In this document: positions 26,996 through 35,549 of the stretch, one piece after another
How positions within the stretch are numbered: position 1 is the first letter of the stretch
How the letters are laid out: the number at the start of each line of letters is the position of its first letter
Assembly: GCA_050247435.1 (NCBI GenBank)
Contig: JBFWUF010000038.1
Coordinates: 21,677 to 85,676 of the forward strand
DNA length: 64,000 bases
Direction: 5' to 3'
DNA from: JAJVID01 sp050247435
Lineage (GTDB): Bacteria > Acidobacteriota > Blastocatellia > RBC074
Position numbers and translations under genes: made by a program
Notes under the pieces: generated by a model
Seen by the model: only the letters and a program-made list of their open reading frames with translations
What the model was told of the DNA's origin: nothing
The model's database searches: none

Positions 26996-28381
26996 ATGCG
27001 GACTTTGATCAAAAACGGCCACATCGTCACCGCAGTTGATTCCTACATCGCCGACATTCTGATTGACGGCGAAACCGTCGCGATGATCGGCAAAGATCTT
27101 TCATCTGTCGTCGGCTCGGTGGACAAAACGATTGACGCGACCGGCAAGCTGGTCATCCCCGGCGGCATTGATCCGCACACGCACATGGATTTGCCGTTCG
27201 GCGGGACTTCGTCTTCCGACGATTTCGAGACCGGCACGCGCGCGGCGGCTTTCGGCGGGACGACTACGATCATTGATTTCGCTGTGCAATATCACGGGCA
27301 GGCGTTGAACGAAGGTCTCGACAATTGGTTCGCCAAAGCCGAAGGCAAAGCGACGACCGATTACGGCTTTCACCTGATCTGCACCGATCTGCCCGATGAG
27401 CGATTGCCTGAAATGAAGGCGATGATCAATCAGGGCGTGACGAGCTTCAAATTGTTCATGGCCTACCCCGGCGTCTTTCTGGTGGACGACGGCACGATCT
27501 TCAAGGCGATGTCGTTTGCGGGCGAGAACGGTGGGTTGATTTGCATGCACGCTGAGAACGGCGTGGTGATTGACGTGCTGGTCAAGCGCGCGATTGAGCA
27601 AGGCCGCACGGCGCCGAAATACCACGCGCTGACTCGCCCAACAAAAGCCGAAGCCGAAGGCGTTCACCGCGCAATCGCCATCGCCGAGATGGCCAACTCG
27701 CCGGTCTACATCGTGCACTTGAGTTGTTACGACGCCTTGAAAGAAGTCCAGGCCGCGCGCGATCTGGGCCTGCCCGCCTTCGCTGAAACCTGCCCGCAAT
27801 ACCTGCTGCTCGATTACAGCCTCTACGAAAAGCCCGATTTTGAAGGCTCGAAGTACGTGATGACGCCGCCGCTGCGCGACCGGGAAAATCAGGAATTGCT
27901 CTGGCGCGGGCTGCGCAGCGACGACCTGCAGGTGATTTCGACCGACCACTGCCCGTTCTGTTTCAAAGAGCAAAAAGAGTTGGGCCGTGACGATTTCAGC
28001 AAGATTCCGAACGGCGGCCCCGGCGTCGAACACCGCATGAGTTTGATCTATCACCACGGAGTCGCGCAGGGGCGCATCGGCTTGAACCGCTTCGTCGAAC
28101 TGACCTCGACCGCCGCAGCAAAGATTTTCGGGCTGTTTCCGCGCAAAGGCACGATTGCCGTTGGCTCAGACGCCGACATCGTGATCTTCGATCCAAACCG
28201 CGAACAGACGATCAGCGCGGCGACGCACCACATGCGCGTTGATTACAGCGCGTATGAAGGATGGACGGTGAAAGGTGTGACCGAGGTCGTTCTTTCGCGC
28301 GGAAAGGTAATCGTCGAAAATAGCGAGTGGAAAGGCAAAGCGGGCGGCGGCAGATTTATCAAGCGCGGGACATTCGCGTAA
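26996..28381 (+). CDS. hydA: Dihydropyrimidinase (D-hydantoinase)
   Basis: Zinc cyclic amidohydrolase, 461 residues, opening dihydrouracil or dihydrothymine to N-carbamoyl-beta-alanine or its methyl homologue. Signature sites: GGIDPHTHMDLPF (first metal pair), the carbamylated Lys in VTSFKLFMAYPG, CMHAENG, IVHLSC and the metal Asp in STDHCPF. Length fits bacterial dihydropyrimidinases. ATG has GGAG close upstream. Together with the NCS1 permease, beta-ureidopropionase, aminotransferase and MMSDH in this run it defines a reductive pyrimidine or hydantoin pathway. Substrate stereochemistry cannot be read. Confidence 0.92.
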   Translation: MRTLIKNGHIVTAVDSYIADILIDGETVAMIGKDLSSVVGSVDKTIDATGKLVIPGGIDPHTHMDLPFGGTSSSDDFETGTRAAAFGGTTTIIDFAVQYHGQALNEGLDNWFAKAEGKATTDYGFHLICTDLPDERLPEMKAMINQGVTSFKLFMAYPGVFLVDDGTIFKAMSFAGENGGLICMHAENGVVIDVLVKRAIEQGRTAPKYHALTRPTKAEAEGVHRAIAIAEMANSPVYIVHLSCYDALKEVQAARDLGLPAFAETCPQYLLLDYSLYEKPDFEGSKYVMTPPLRDRENQELLWRGLRSDDLQVISTDHCPFCFKEQKELGRDDFSKIPNGGPGVEHRMSLIYHHGVAQGRIGLNRFVELTSTAAAKIFGLFPRKGTIAVGSDADIVIFDPNREQTISAATHHMRVDYSAYEGWTVKGVTEVVLSRGKVIVENSEWKGKAGGGRFIKRGTFA

Positions 28382-28415
28382 GTCACAGCCCCGCCATTTC
28401 AGAAAGGAGTAGCAG

Positions 28416-28769
28416 ATGTCAACAATCACATTTGAGCAGGCGCTGTCGCAAGTGAAGGCCTTGTCACCGGAAGACACGGACAGATTGCGCGATTACCTCA
28501 ACGCGCAGCATCAGCAGGATGAAGCGGCCGAGAAAGCGCGCGCGTTGGCCCACGCTGCAAGCCTGCGCGATCTGTCCGCCGAGTATCGGTGGATCGAAGA
28601 GCACCGCGATGAGTATGTCGGGCAATGGGTGGCGTTGAAAGGCGATCAACTCATTAGCAGCAGTCTGCGCGGTAAAGAAGCTTACGATGCGGCAGTGGTG
28701 GCAGGTCACCCGGATGCTTTCATGCTTCTTATCGAACCCAAAGACGATCGTCCGTTCGTGAATATTTAA
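28416..28769 (+). CDS. DUF5678-like small protein
   Basis: A 117-residue protein. The N-terminal half is a charged helical segment (FEQALSQVKALSPEDTDRLRDYL) resembling DNA-binding antitoxin-like N-termini, and the C-terminal half shows the DUF5678 pattern: EYRWIEEHRDEYVGQWVALKGDQLI, then AFMLLIEP. The downstream aspartic-protease-like gene starts two bases after its stop, a recurrent pairing for DUF5678 proteins as far as I recall. It interrupts the pyrimidine genes and is probably unrelated to them. Function unknown. Confidence 0.75.
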   Translation: MSTITFEQALSQVKALSPEDTDRLRDYLNAQHQQDEAAEKARALAHAASLRDLSAEYRWIEEHRDEYVGQWVALKGDQLISSSLRGKEAYDAAVVAGHPDAFMLLIEPKDDRPFVNI

Positions 28770-28771
28770 CG

Positions 28772-29176
28772 ATGGCCCACTCCCTCACTTTCAATCTGCG
28801 TCATCAATACAGCTCGCTCGAAAATGGAATTTACGTCCAAACGGTTCTGGTTTATGGCGACAAGACGGCATTTTGCCGGGCAAAGATTGATACAGGATCA
28901 GAGGTCTGTCTGTTCCAGCGTGATTTGGCTGACATGCTCAGCATCGAGGTTGAGAGCGGTTATCGCAAAGAATTTAGCACACTGACTTCAGGCGGGCTGA
29001 TTGCTTACGGCCACTCCGTCACGCTTCAGACGCTGGGTTTGGAATTCGACGCCTTCGTCTATTTCGCGGCGGAGCATGGTCTGCCAAGGAACATTCTTGG
29101 CCGCGAAGGATGGCTGCAAAACGTGCGGCTGGCGGTGGTTGATTACGATGCGGAAATCTACCTCAGTCCTTACTGA
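28772..29176 (+). CDS. Retropepsin-like aspartic protease-fold protein
   Basis: A 134-residue protein with a single pepsin-like half: CRAKIDTGSEVCLFQ (catalytic DTG) and the late hydrophobic-Gly motif PRNILGREGWLQ. Homodimerisation would be needed for a complete active site. It starts two bases after the DUF5678-like gene, so the two are co-translated. No signal peptide is seen, implying a cytoplasmic role. Whether it cleaves peptides is unknown; many such bacterial proteins are uncharacterised. Confidence 0.78.
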   Translation: MAHSLTFNLRHQYSSLENGIYVQTVLVYGDKTAFCRAKIDTGSEVCLFQRDLADMLSIEVESGYRKEFSTLTSGGLIAYGHSVTLQTLGLEFDAFVYFAAEHGLPRNILGREGWLQNVRLAVVDYDAEIYLSPY

Positions 29177-29215
29177 TGAAAATCAATCGTGCCCCCAAAA
29201 CTATAGGAATGATAA

Positions 29216-29431
29216 ATGGCACACGATGTAAAGTTCAGAATTCCTGAAAGAAGTCTTGGGCAATCAGACGTGGAATTTGACGTCTGGAAAGATGATGTAA
29301 AACTTGGAACTCTGAAAATATCAAAAGGATCTTTGGTCTGGTTCCGCTACGGCACGACTGTTGGGCACAGAATTGATTGGTCTAAATTCGATAAGCTTAT
29401 GCAGGACCAATCCCAAGTTGAGCGGCGTTAG
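29216..29431 (+). CDS. Small hypothetical protein
   Basis: A 71-residue protein beginning MAHDVKFRIPERSLG, with a probable small beta-fold (DVEFDVWKDDVKLGTLKISKGSLVWF) and a C-terminal IDWSKFDKLM helix. I recall similar short proteins annotated only as hypothetical. It has the same orientation as its neighbours and lies 15 bases before the NCS1 gene. With the two preceding genes it forms a three-gene group inserted between dihydropyrimidinase and the permease. Confidence 0.7.
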   Translation: MAHDVKFRIPERSLGQSDVEFDVWKDDVKLGTLKISKGSLVWFRYGTTVGHRIDWSKFDKLMQDQSQVERR

Positions 29432-29446
29432 CCCTGAGGATATCCA

Positions 29447-30976
29447 ATGCTTGCCAACAACGAACCCGAAACCATCCACCATCCCGACGGTCGCGTCGAA
29501 TTGCGCGATCACTCATCCATAAAATCCAGCCCGCTCTACAACGAAGACCTCGCGCCAGTGCCCGTCGCCAAGCGCAATTGGACGACGTACAACTACGCCG
29601 CGCTCTGGATCAGCATGGCGCATTGCATCCCGACTTACATGCTCGCTTCGGGTTTGATTGCGGCGGGGATGAATTGGCGGCAGGCGCTCTTCACCATCCT
29701 GCTCGGCAACACGATTGTGCTGGTTCCAATCCTGCTCAATTCGCATCCGGGCACGAAATACGGCATTCCGTTTCCGGTCTTTGCGCGGGCGAGTTATGGC
29801 GTGATCGGATCGAATTTGCCGGCGCTGATGCGGGCGATTGTGGCTTGCGGGTGGTTCGGCATTCAGGCCTGGATCGGCGGCGAGGCGCTGCATACTTTAT
29901 TCAAAGCGATTATTCCGTCGTGGCAGACGCTGCTCGGCGGGCCGGTGGGCGGGCACACGCCGACCGAATGGTTGTCGTTTCTGCTCTTTTGGGGACTGAA
30001 CATCTTCATCATTTATCACGGGATGGATTTGCTGCGCGCGGTTGAAAACTGGGCCGCGCCTTACGTGCTAGTGATGACGGCGGTCTTGCTGGGCTGGGCG
30101 ATCTGGCGCGCGAACGGACTTGGCAGTCTGTTGCGCGACGATGGCAAGTTTCAAACGCTCGGCGAATTCTGGCCGGTCTTCATTCCATCGCTGACGGCGA
30201 TGATCGGCTTCTGGGCGACGCTCAGTTTGAACATGCCAGACTTCACGCGGTTCGGGCGCAGCCAGCGCGAACAGACTGTTGGACAAGTAGTCGCGTTGCC
30301 GACGACGATGACAATCTTCGCCGCGATGGGCGTGATGATCACTTCGGCGGCCATCGTGATCTATCCGCAGATGAAGCCGACCGAGTTGTGGGACCCGCTT
30401 AAAGTCGTCAGCCAATTCGACAGCGTGTTGGTCGTGGCGATTTCTATGTTCACGGCGGTTGTGGCTACGCTGGCGGTCAACATCGCGGCCAACGTCGTGT
30501 CGCCCGCGAACGATTTCGCCAACGCGTTCCCGCGCCTGATTTCGTTTCGGACTGGCGGTTTGATCACTGGCGTCATCGGCATTCTGATGCAGCCGTGGAA
30601 GCTGCTGGCAGACCCTTCGGCGTACATCTTCACGTGGCTGAACGGGTATTCGGGCGGCCTCGGCTCAATCGCCGGAGTGTTGATCGCCGATTACTGGCTG
30701 GTACGAAATAAGCAGTTGGCCGTTGGCGATCTGTATCGCACGAAGGGCCTTTACACCTACGCTGGCGGATGGAACTGGCGCGCGGTTGTGGCGACGGTTG
30801 CCGGCTGCGGGCTGGCGTGGATCGGGCTGTTGGTTCCGGCGTTGAAGCCGCTGTACGATTATGGCTGGTTCGTGGGCTTCGGGGCTTCGGCTGTGATTCA
30901 TTACGGTTTGATGAAGGCGTCTCCGCCTCAGCAAGGGGTCGAGTTAGAAACACAAGCAATGCAGAGAGGAGCATAG
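29447..30976 (+). CDS. NCS1 family nucleobase/hydantoin permease
   Basis: Nucleobase:cation symporter-1 permease, 509 residues with about 12 helices. Typical segments: WTTYNYAALWISMAHCIPTY at TM1, GIPFPVFARASYGVIGSNLPAL, then RAIVACGWFGIQAWIGG (the substrate-site tryptophan and Gln region) and NMPDFTRFGRSQREQ. Family members import uracil, allantoin, hydantoins or cytosine with Na+ or H+. The next gene, beta-ureidopropionase, starts three bases after its stop. Context points to uptake of a pyrimidine, dihydropyrimidine or hydantoin. Confidence 0.9.
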   Translation: MLANNEPETIHHPDGRVELRDHSSIKSSPLYNEDLAPVPVAKRNWTTYNYAALWISMAHCIPTYMLASGLIAAGMNWRQALFTILLGNTIVLVPILLNSHPGTKYGIPFPVFARASYGVIGSNLPALMRAIVACGWFGIQAWIGGEALHTLFKAIIPSWQTLLGGPVGGHTPTEWLSFLLFWGLNIFIIYHGMDLLRAVENWAAPYVLVMTAVLLGWAIWRANGLGSLLRDDGKFQTLGEFWPVFIPSLTAMIGFWATLSLNMPDFTRFGRSQREQTVGQVVALPTTMTIFAAMGVMITSAAIVIYPQMKPTELWDPLKVVSQFDSVLVVAISMFTAVVATLAVNIAANVVSPANDFANAFPRLISFRTGGLITGVIGILMQPWKLLADPSAYIFTWLNGYSGGLGSIAGVLIADYWLVRNKQLAVGDLYRTKGLYTYAGGWNWRAVVATVAGCGLAWIGLLVPALKPLYDYGWFVGFGASAVIHYGLMKASPPQQGVELETQAMQRGA

Positions 30977-30979
30977 AAT

Positions 30980-31849
30980 ATGCCACGCACGGTTAAATGT
31001 GGTTTGATCCAAGCTAAAAACGCTGCGCCGACCGATGCCTCGATCGAGGAGATCAAACGCATCAACATCGAAAAACACCTCGGACTGATCGAACAGGCGG
31101 CCAAGCAGGGCGTGAAGATTTTGTGCATGCAGGAAGTCTTCACCACGCCTTATTTTTGCGCAGAACAGCAGACGCGCTGGTACGAGGCGGTCGAAAAGAT
31201 TCCGGACGGTCCGACCGTGAAGTTGATGCAGGAGATCGCGCGGAAACACGAGATGGTGATCATCGTTCCGATTTACGAGGAAGAGATCACCGGCGTTTAT
31301 TACAACACCGCCGCCGTGATTGACGCCGACGGCAAATACCTGGGCAAGTATCGCAAGAACCACATCCCGCACGTCGCGCCCGGTTTTTGGGAGAAGTTCT
31401 ATTTCAAGCCGGGCAATCTGGGTTATCCGACTTTTGAGACGGCCTACGCGCGCGTCGGCGTCTACATCTGCTACGACCGGCATTTTCCCGAAGGCGCGCG
31501 GGCGTTGGGCTTGAACGGCGCCGAGATTGTCTTCAATCCTTCAGCGACTGTCGCCGGGTTGAGTGAATATCTGTGGAAGTTGGAACAACCCGCGCACGCT
31601 GTGGCCAACGGCTATTTCATCGCCGCGATCAACCGCGTCGGTTACGAAGCTCCCTGGAACATCGGGGAATTTTACGGCCAGAGCTATTTCTGCGATCCGC
31701 GCGGCCAAATCATCGCTCAGGCTCCACGCGACGAGGACGCGCTGGTCGTGGCCGACCTGAATCTGGATATGATCCGCGAAGTGCGCAACACGTGGCAGTT
31801 CTTCCGCGACCGCAGGCCGGAAACTTACGGCGCGCTGGCAAAAGAGTAA
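30980..31849 (+). CDS. pydC: Beta-ureidopropionase / N-carbamoyl amidase, copy 2
   Basis: Nitrilase-family amidase, 289 residues, with Glu52 in CMQEVF, Lys in KYRKNHIPH (near 122-125) and Cys in YICYDRHFPEG (near 163). It should hydrolyse N-carbamoyl-beta-alanine to beta-alanine, CO2 and NH3, directly after dihydropyrimidinase. It is highly similar over its length to the amidase at 3873-4742, so the window holds two paralogues. GAGGAG precedes ATG, and the gene is tightly linked to NCS1 and followed by an LLM oxidoreductase. The gene symbol is by role; N-carbamoylputrescine amidase is the main alternative. Confidence 0.88.
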   Translation: MPRTVKCGLIQAKNAAPTDASIEEIKRINIEKHLGLIEQAAKQGVKILCMQEVFTTPYFCAEQQTRWYEAVEKIPDGPTVKLMQEIARKHEMVIIVPIYEEEITGVYYNTAAVIDADGKYLGKYRKNHIPHVAPGFWEKFYFKPGNLGYPTFETAYARVGVYICYDRHFPEGARALGLNGAEIVFNPSATVAGLSEYLWKLEQPAHAVANGYFIAAINRVGYEAPWNIGEFYGQSYFCDPRGQIIAQAPRDEDALVVADLNLDMIREVRNTWQFFRDRRPETYGALAKE

Positions 31850-31854
31850 ACAGC

Positions 31855-31929
31855 CACAGAGCCGCAGAGCCACAGAGGCAAAAGAGAAGACATTTGGTCT
31901 TCCACTCCGTGACTCCGTGACTCCGTGGC
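31855..31929. repeat. Imperfect inverted repeat of short tandem units
   Basis: The left arm (31855-31879) is built of GCCACAGAG and GCCGCAGAG units, the right arm (31905-31929) of ACTCCGTG units repeated three times. The arms pair at about 18 of 25 positions. It fills the gap between the amidase and LLM genes and belongs to the same style of element as those at 38541, 39085, 60431 and 63784. Confidence 0.75.
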
Positions 31930-31947
31930 AATTTTATGGAGTTCTCA

Positions 31948-32946
31948 ATGCTGGAATTCGCAATCACCTTCAAACCCGACATGACGCCTGAACGCATCGT
32001 CCATCTGACGAAGCAGGCTGAGTACAACGGCTTCAACTACGGCTGGATGTTCGATTCGCACGTTTTGTGGCAGGAGCCTTACCCGCTGCTGACACTGATG
32101 GCAGCGAACACAGAAGAGATGCGGCTGGGTACCTGCGTGACCAACCCGGCGGCGCGTGATTGGACGGTGACGGCAAGTTTGCTCGCCACCATCAACCGAA
32201 TTTCGGGCGGGCGAATGGATCTGGGCATCGGGCGCGGCGACAGTTCGCGGCGCGTGATGGGCAAACGACCGACGACGCTGGCCGATCTGGAAGCCTGCGT
32301 GCAAACGGTGCGCGATCTGTGCGCCGGCAAGCAGATTGTTTATGAAGAGCAAGCGATACAGATGACCTGGGCCGACGCGGGTGCGCCGCCGGTTTGGGTT
32401 GCGGGTTACGGGCCGAAGGCGTTGCGCTGCGCGGGCAAAATCGGCGACGGCGTGATCCTGCAATTCGCCGATCCACATTTGATCAAATGGTGCTTGCAGT
32501 TCGTGCGCGAAGGCGCGGAAGAGGCCGGGCGCGATTTCTCAAAAATCAAAGTGATGAGCGCCGCGCCGGTCTGGGTTTCGGATAACCTGGCTGAGGCGCG
32601 CGACCGCGTGCGCTGGTTCCCAGCTCTGGTTTCAAATCACGTGGTTGATCTGGTTTCGCGTTACAAGCCGGAAGAATTGCCGGCGGAGTTGACGAGTTTC
32701 ATACGCGACCGCAAGGGCTACAACTACCTGCATCACGCCGAGGTCGGCAGCAGCAACGCCGAATTCGTGACTGATGAAGTGGTTGATCGTTTCTGCATTG
32801 TCGGGCCTGCTGAAGAGCAGATACGACGGTTGAATGAACTTGAAGAGATTGGCGTGACGCAGTTCAATATTTATCTGATGTGCGGCGATGAAGAGCAGAC
32901 GGTGGAAGCTTATGGCCGCAATGTAATTCCACAAACAAGGAGGTAA
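31948..32946 (+). CDS. LLM-class flavin-dependent oxidoreductase, copy 2
   Basis: Luciferase-like TIM-barrel flavoprotein, 332 residues from ATG at 31948, preferred over 31936 because ATGGAG then provides a Shine-Dalgarno at normal spacing. Visible features: FAITFKPDMTPERIVHLTKQAEYNGFNYGW split over strand/helix 1, RLGTCVTNPAARD, GRMDLGIGRGDSSRR and APPVWVAGYGPKALRCAGKIGDG. It differs clearly from the first LLM protein (4845-5843), yet both sit next to a beta-ureidopropionase paralogue. It could use F420 or FMN. A link to pyrimidine ring reduction or oxidation is inference from position. Confidence 0.86.
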   Translation: MLEFAITFKPDMTPERIVHLTKQAEYNGFNYGWMFDSHVLWQEPYPLLTLMAANTEEMRLGTCVTNPAARDWTVTASLLATINRISGGRMDLGIGRGDSSRRVMGKRPTTLADLEACVQTVRDLCAGKQIVYEEQAIQMTWADAGAPPVWVAGYGPKALRCAGKIGDGVILQFADPHLIKWCLQFVREGAEEAGRDFSKIKVMSAAPVWVSDNLAEARDRVRWFPALVSNHVVDLVSRYKPEELPAELTSFIRDRKGYNYLHHAEVGSSNAEFVTDEVVDRFCIVGPAEEQIRRLNELEEIGVTQFNIYLMCGDEEQTVEAYGRNVIPQTRR

Positions 32947-32951
32947 GAGTT

Positions 32952-34442
32952 ATGAACGCAGTTTGTCACAACTTCATCGGCGGCGAGTTGATTCCAGTTA
33001 CGGCTTCACACCACACGCCGGTCTACAATCCTTCGCGCGGCGAGGTGATCGCGCAGGCTCCTGACAGCGATGCGAAATCTGTTGACCAAGCCGTGCAAGC
33101 CGCGCGCGAAGCGTTTCCCGCCTGGGCCGACACGCCCGTGGTCGAACGCGCGCGCGTGATGTTCCGCTTCGCGCATCTGCTCGAAGAAAACTTCGAAGAG
33201 TTGGCCCGGCTGGTCACTCGCGAACACGGCAAGACGCCTGAAGAGGCGAAAGGCGACGTGCGGCGCGGAATCGAAATGGTCGAGTTGGCCTGCCACGCGC
33301 CGACGATGCTGATGGGGCAGACGCTTGATCAGGTCGCGCGCGGCATTGACGGGCGCGTCGAGCGGCATCCGCTGGGAGTTTGCGTTGGGATCACTCCGTT
33401 CAATTTTCCCGCGATGGTTCCTCTGTGGATGTTTCCCATCGCGATTGCCTGCGGCAACACGTTCATCCTGAAACCTTCGCCGAAGGTGCCGCTGACTCCG
33501 ACACGGCTGGCTGAACTGCTTGCCGAGGCTGGGTTGCCGAAAGGCGTCTTCAACGTCGTTCATGGCAATGTCGAAACTGTTGACGCGTTGCTCAAACATC
33601 CCGGCGTCGCCGCGATCAGTTTTGTCGGTTCGACGAAAGTGGCGAAGTACATTTATGAAGTCGGAACTGCGCACGGCAAACGAGTGCAGGCGGCGGGCGG
33701 AGCTAAAAATTATATGCTCGTGCTGCCTGACGCCGACCTGGACGCCGCGACGAATCAGATTATGGGGGCGGCCTTCGGTTGCAGCGGTCAACGATGCATG
33801 GCCGGAAGCGTCGCGGTCGCCGTCGGCAAGGCGGGCGATCCTCTGATCGAGAGCCTGGACGCGGCGGCGAAGAAAATGAAGGTCGGGCCTACGGACAATG
33901 GCGGCGCGCCAAACGCTGTGGACATGGGGCCGGTGATTGACGGCGTGGCGCGCGACCGCATCAAAAGCTACATTGACCTCGGTCTGAACGAAGGCGCGAA
34001 ACTGGCGACGGACGGGCGCGGCGTGATGCTGACCGAAGCCAGCGAAGGCTTCTTCGTCGGCCCGACAATCTTCGACAACGTCGCCCCGGAGATGAAAATT
34101 GTCCGTGATGAAATCTTTGGGCCGGTTTTGTCGGTGATGCGCGTTGATAATTTAAGCGAAGCCATCACGCGCGCCAACGAATCTCCATACGGCAACGGCG
34201 CGGTGATCTTCACGCGCGACGGAGGCGCGGCGCGCACGTTCGCGCGTTACGTCAATTGCGGAATGATCGGCGTCAACGTCGGCGTGCCCGCGCCGATGGC
34301 CATCTTTCCGTTCACCGGATGGAATCAGTCGTTCTTCGGCGATCTGCACATTCAGGGACACGAAGGGTTCCACTTCTACACTCACAACAAAGTCATCCTG
34401 AGCCGGTGGAACGATCCGGGCAAGCGTGTGCTGGGCTGGTAA
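32952..34442 (+). CDS. mmsA: CoA-acylating methylmalonate-semialdehyde dehydrogenase
   Basis: Aldehyde dehydrogenase of the MMSDH type, 496 residues, converting malonate or methylmalonate semialdehyde with CoA and NAD to acetyl-CoA or propionyl-CoA plus CO2. Family marks: GITPFNFPAMVPLWMFP, FVGSTKVAKYIYE, the AAGGAKNYMLVLPDADLD region replacing the usual catalytic Glu segment, and Cys in SGQRCMAGS. GGAGG lies eight bases upstream of ATG and the gene starts five bases after the LLM gene. It completes the pathway from beta-alanine or beta-aminoisobutyrate to central metabolism. Confidence 0.93.
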   Translation: MNAVCHNFIGGELIPVTASHHTPVYNPSRGEVIAQAPDSDAKSVDQAVQAAREAFPAWADTPVVERARVMFRFAHLLEENFEELARLVTREHGKTPEEAKGDVRRGIEMVELACHAPTMLMGQTLDQVARGIDGRVERHPLGVCVGITPFNFPAMVPLWMFPIAIACGNTFILKPSPKVPLTPTRLAELLAEAGLPKGVFNVVHGNVETVDALLKHPGVAAISFVGSTKVAKYIYEVGTAHGKRVQAAGGAKNYMLVLPDADLDAATNQIMGAAFGCSGQRCMAGSVAVAVGKAGDPLIESLDAAAKKMKVGPTDNGGAPNAVDMGPVIDGVARDRIKSYIDLGLNEGAKLATDGRGVMLTEASEGFFVGPTIFDNVAPEMKIVRDEIFGPVLSVMRVDNLSEAITRANESPYGNGAVIFTRDGGAARTFARYVNCGMIGVNVGVPAPMAIFPFTGWNQSFFGDLHIQGHEGFHFYTHNKVILSRWNDPGKRVLGW

Positions 34443-34470
34443 GCGGTCAGAGGCTAAACGCGAGGCAAAG

Positions 34471-34620
34471 AGAGAGTACGGAACAGGCGGGAGCTTTCTG
34501 ACACGATTAACAGGATTGATCAGGATTTCTTCCCTTTGTTTTCATCCTGACACATCCTCTTAATCCTGTCTGAAAACTTCTGTCTGTTCCGTTTTTTCCA
34601 TCTATTCCGTATTCTTTCTC
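34471..34620. repeat. Nested intergenic inverted repeats (AATCCTGT type)
   Basis: The 182-base gap before RNase Z is almost wholly repeat. An inner hairpin pairs AACAGGATTGATCAGGAT (from 34510) with ATCCTGACACATCCTCTTAA and the following TCCTGTC (to 34571). An outer one pairs GAGAGTACGGAACAG (from 34471) with CTGTTCCG and ATTCCGTATTCTTTCTC (to 34620). The inner unit is the same family as the element at 41271-41359. Confidence 0.75.
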
Positions 34621-34624
34621 CGAA

Positions 34625-35548
34625 ATGAAGATCATTCCGCTCGGAACAAGCTCCGGTAAGCCGACGTTGCATCGCAACGTCAGCGCGCTGGCCGTCGTCG
34701 GTGACGGCGAATGGTGGCTGTTCGATTGCGGCGAGGGAACACAGACTCAAATAGCGCGCGCCGGTCTCTCGCCACAAAAACTCGTTGGCATTTTCATCTC
34801 TCACTTTCACGGCGATCACTTTAACGGCCTGCCCGGGTTGCTTTCGACGATGTCGCTGGATCAGCGCGAAAAGGAATTGACGCTGACTGGGCCTGTGGGC
34901 ATTGATGAATACTTGACGCTGCTCGCCAAGCTGAAAATTTGTTACGTCAATTACCCGCTCAAGCTGCGCGAATTCGACGCGCGTTATTTCGCCGGCAGAG
35001 AGCAGGAACTAGTTTACGAATCCGCGAAGTTCACCATCACGACGCGCCCGCTTGACCACCGAATCTTCGCGCTCGGCTACAGGCTCGAAGAAAAAACGAA
35101 GCCGGGCAGGTTCAATCTTGAACGCGCGAAAGAGTTGGGCATCCCAGCGGGGCCATTGTACTCGCACTTGCAATCGGGCAAATCAATCACGCTCGATGAT
35201 GGGCGCATAATTCATCCTTCGGAGGTTCTGGGACCGCCTCGACCGGGAAAGGTCGTCAGCTATTGTCTGGACACGCGCCCGTGCGCGAACGCGGTGAAGC
35301 TTTCCGAAAACGCCGACTGGCTGATCCACGAAGCGACCTTCACCGAAGAGTTGATCGAAGAGTCTTATCACTTCGGCCATTCGACCGCGATCCAGGCGGC
35401 GGAGATCGCACGCGAAGCCAACGCGCGGCGGTTGCTGATCACGCATTTCAGCTCGCGCTTCCCCGACACGCGGCCATTGCTTGAAGAAGCTCGTTCGGTT
35501 TTTCCGGAAACATACGCGGCTGAAGATTTGATGGAATTGGAGGTTTGA
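34625..35548 (+). CDS. rnz: Ribonuclease Z
   Basis: Metallo-beta-lactamase-fold tRNA 3' endonuclease, 307 residues. The metal motif is HFHGDHFNGLPG, with further ligands in HEATFTEE and ITHFSSRFPD and the RNase Z signature HSTAIQAAEIA. Length matches bacterial RNase Z. It starts five bases after an intergenic repeat and shows no good Shine-Dalgarno. It overlaps closely with the following SRPBCC gene, which begins one base after its stop. Confidence 0.93.
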   Translation: MKIIPLGTSSGKPTLHRNVSALAVVGDGEWWLFDCGEGTQTQIARAGLSPQKLVGIFISHFHGDHFNGLPGLLSTMSLDQREKELTLTGPVGIDEYLTLLAKLKICYVNYPLKLREFDARYFAGREQELVYESAKFTITTRPLDHRIFALGYRLEEKTKPGRFNLERAKELGIPAGPLYSHLQSGKSITLDDGRIIHPSEVLGPPRPGKVVSYCLDTRPCANAVKLSENADWLIHEATFTEELIEESYHFGHSTAIQAAEIAREANARRLLITHFSSRFPDTRPLLEEARSVFPETYAAEDLMELEV

Positions 35549-35549
35549 C

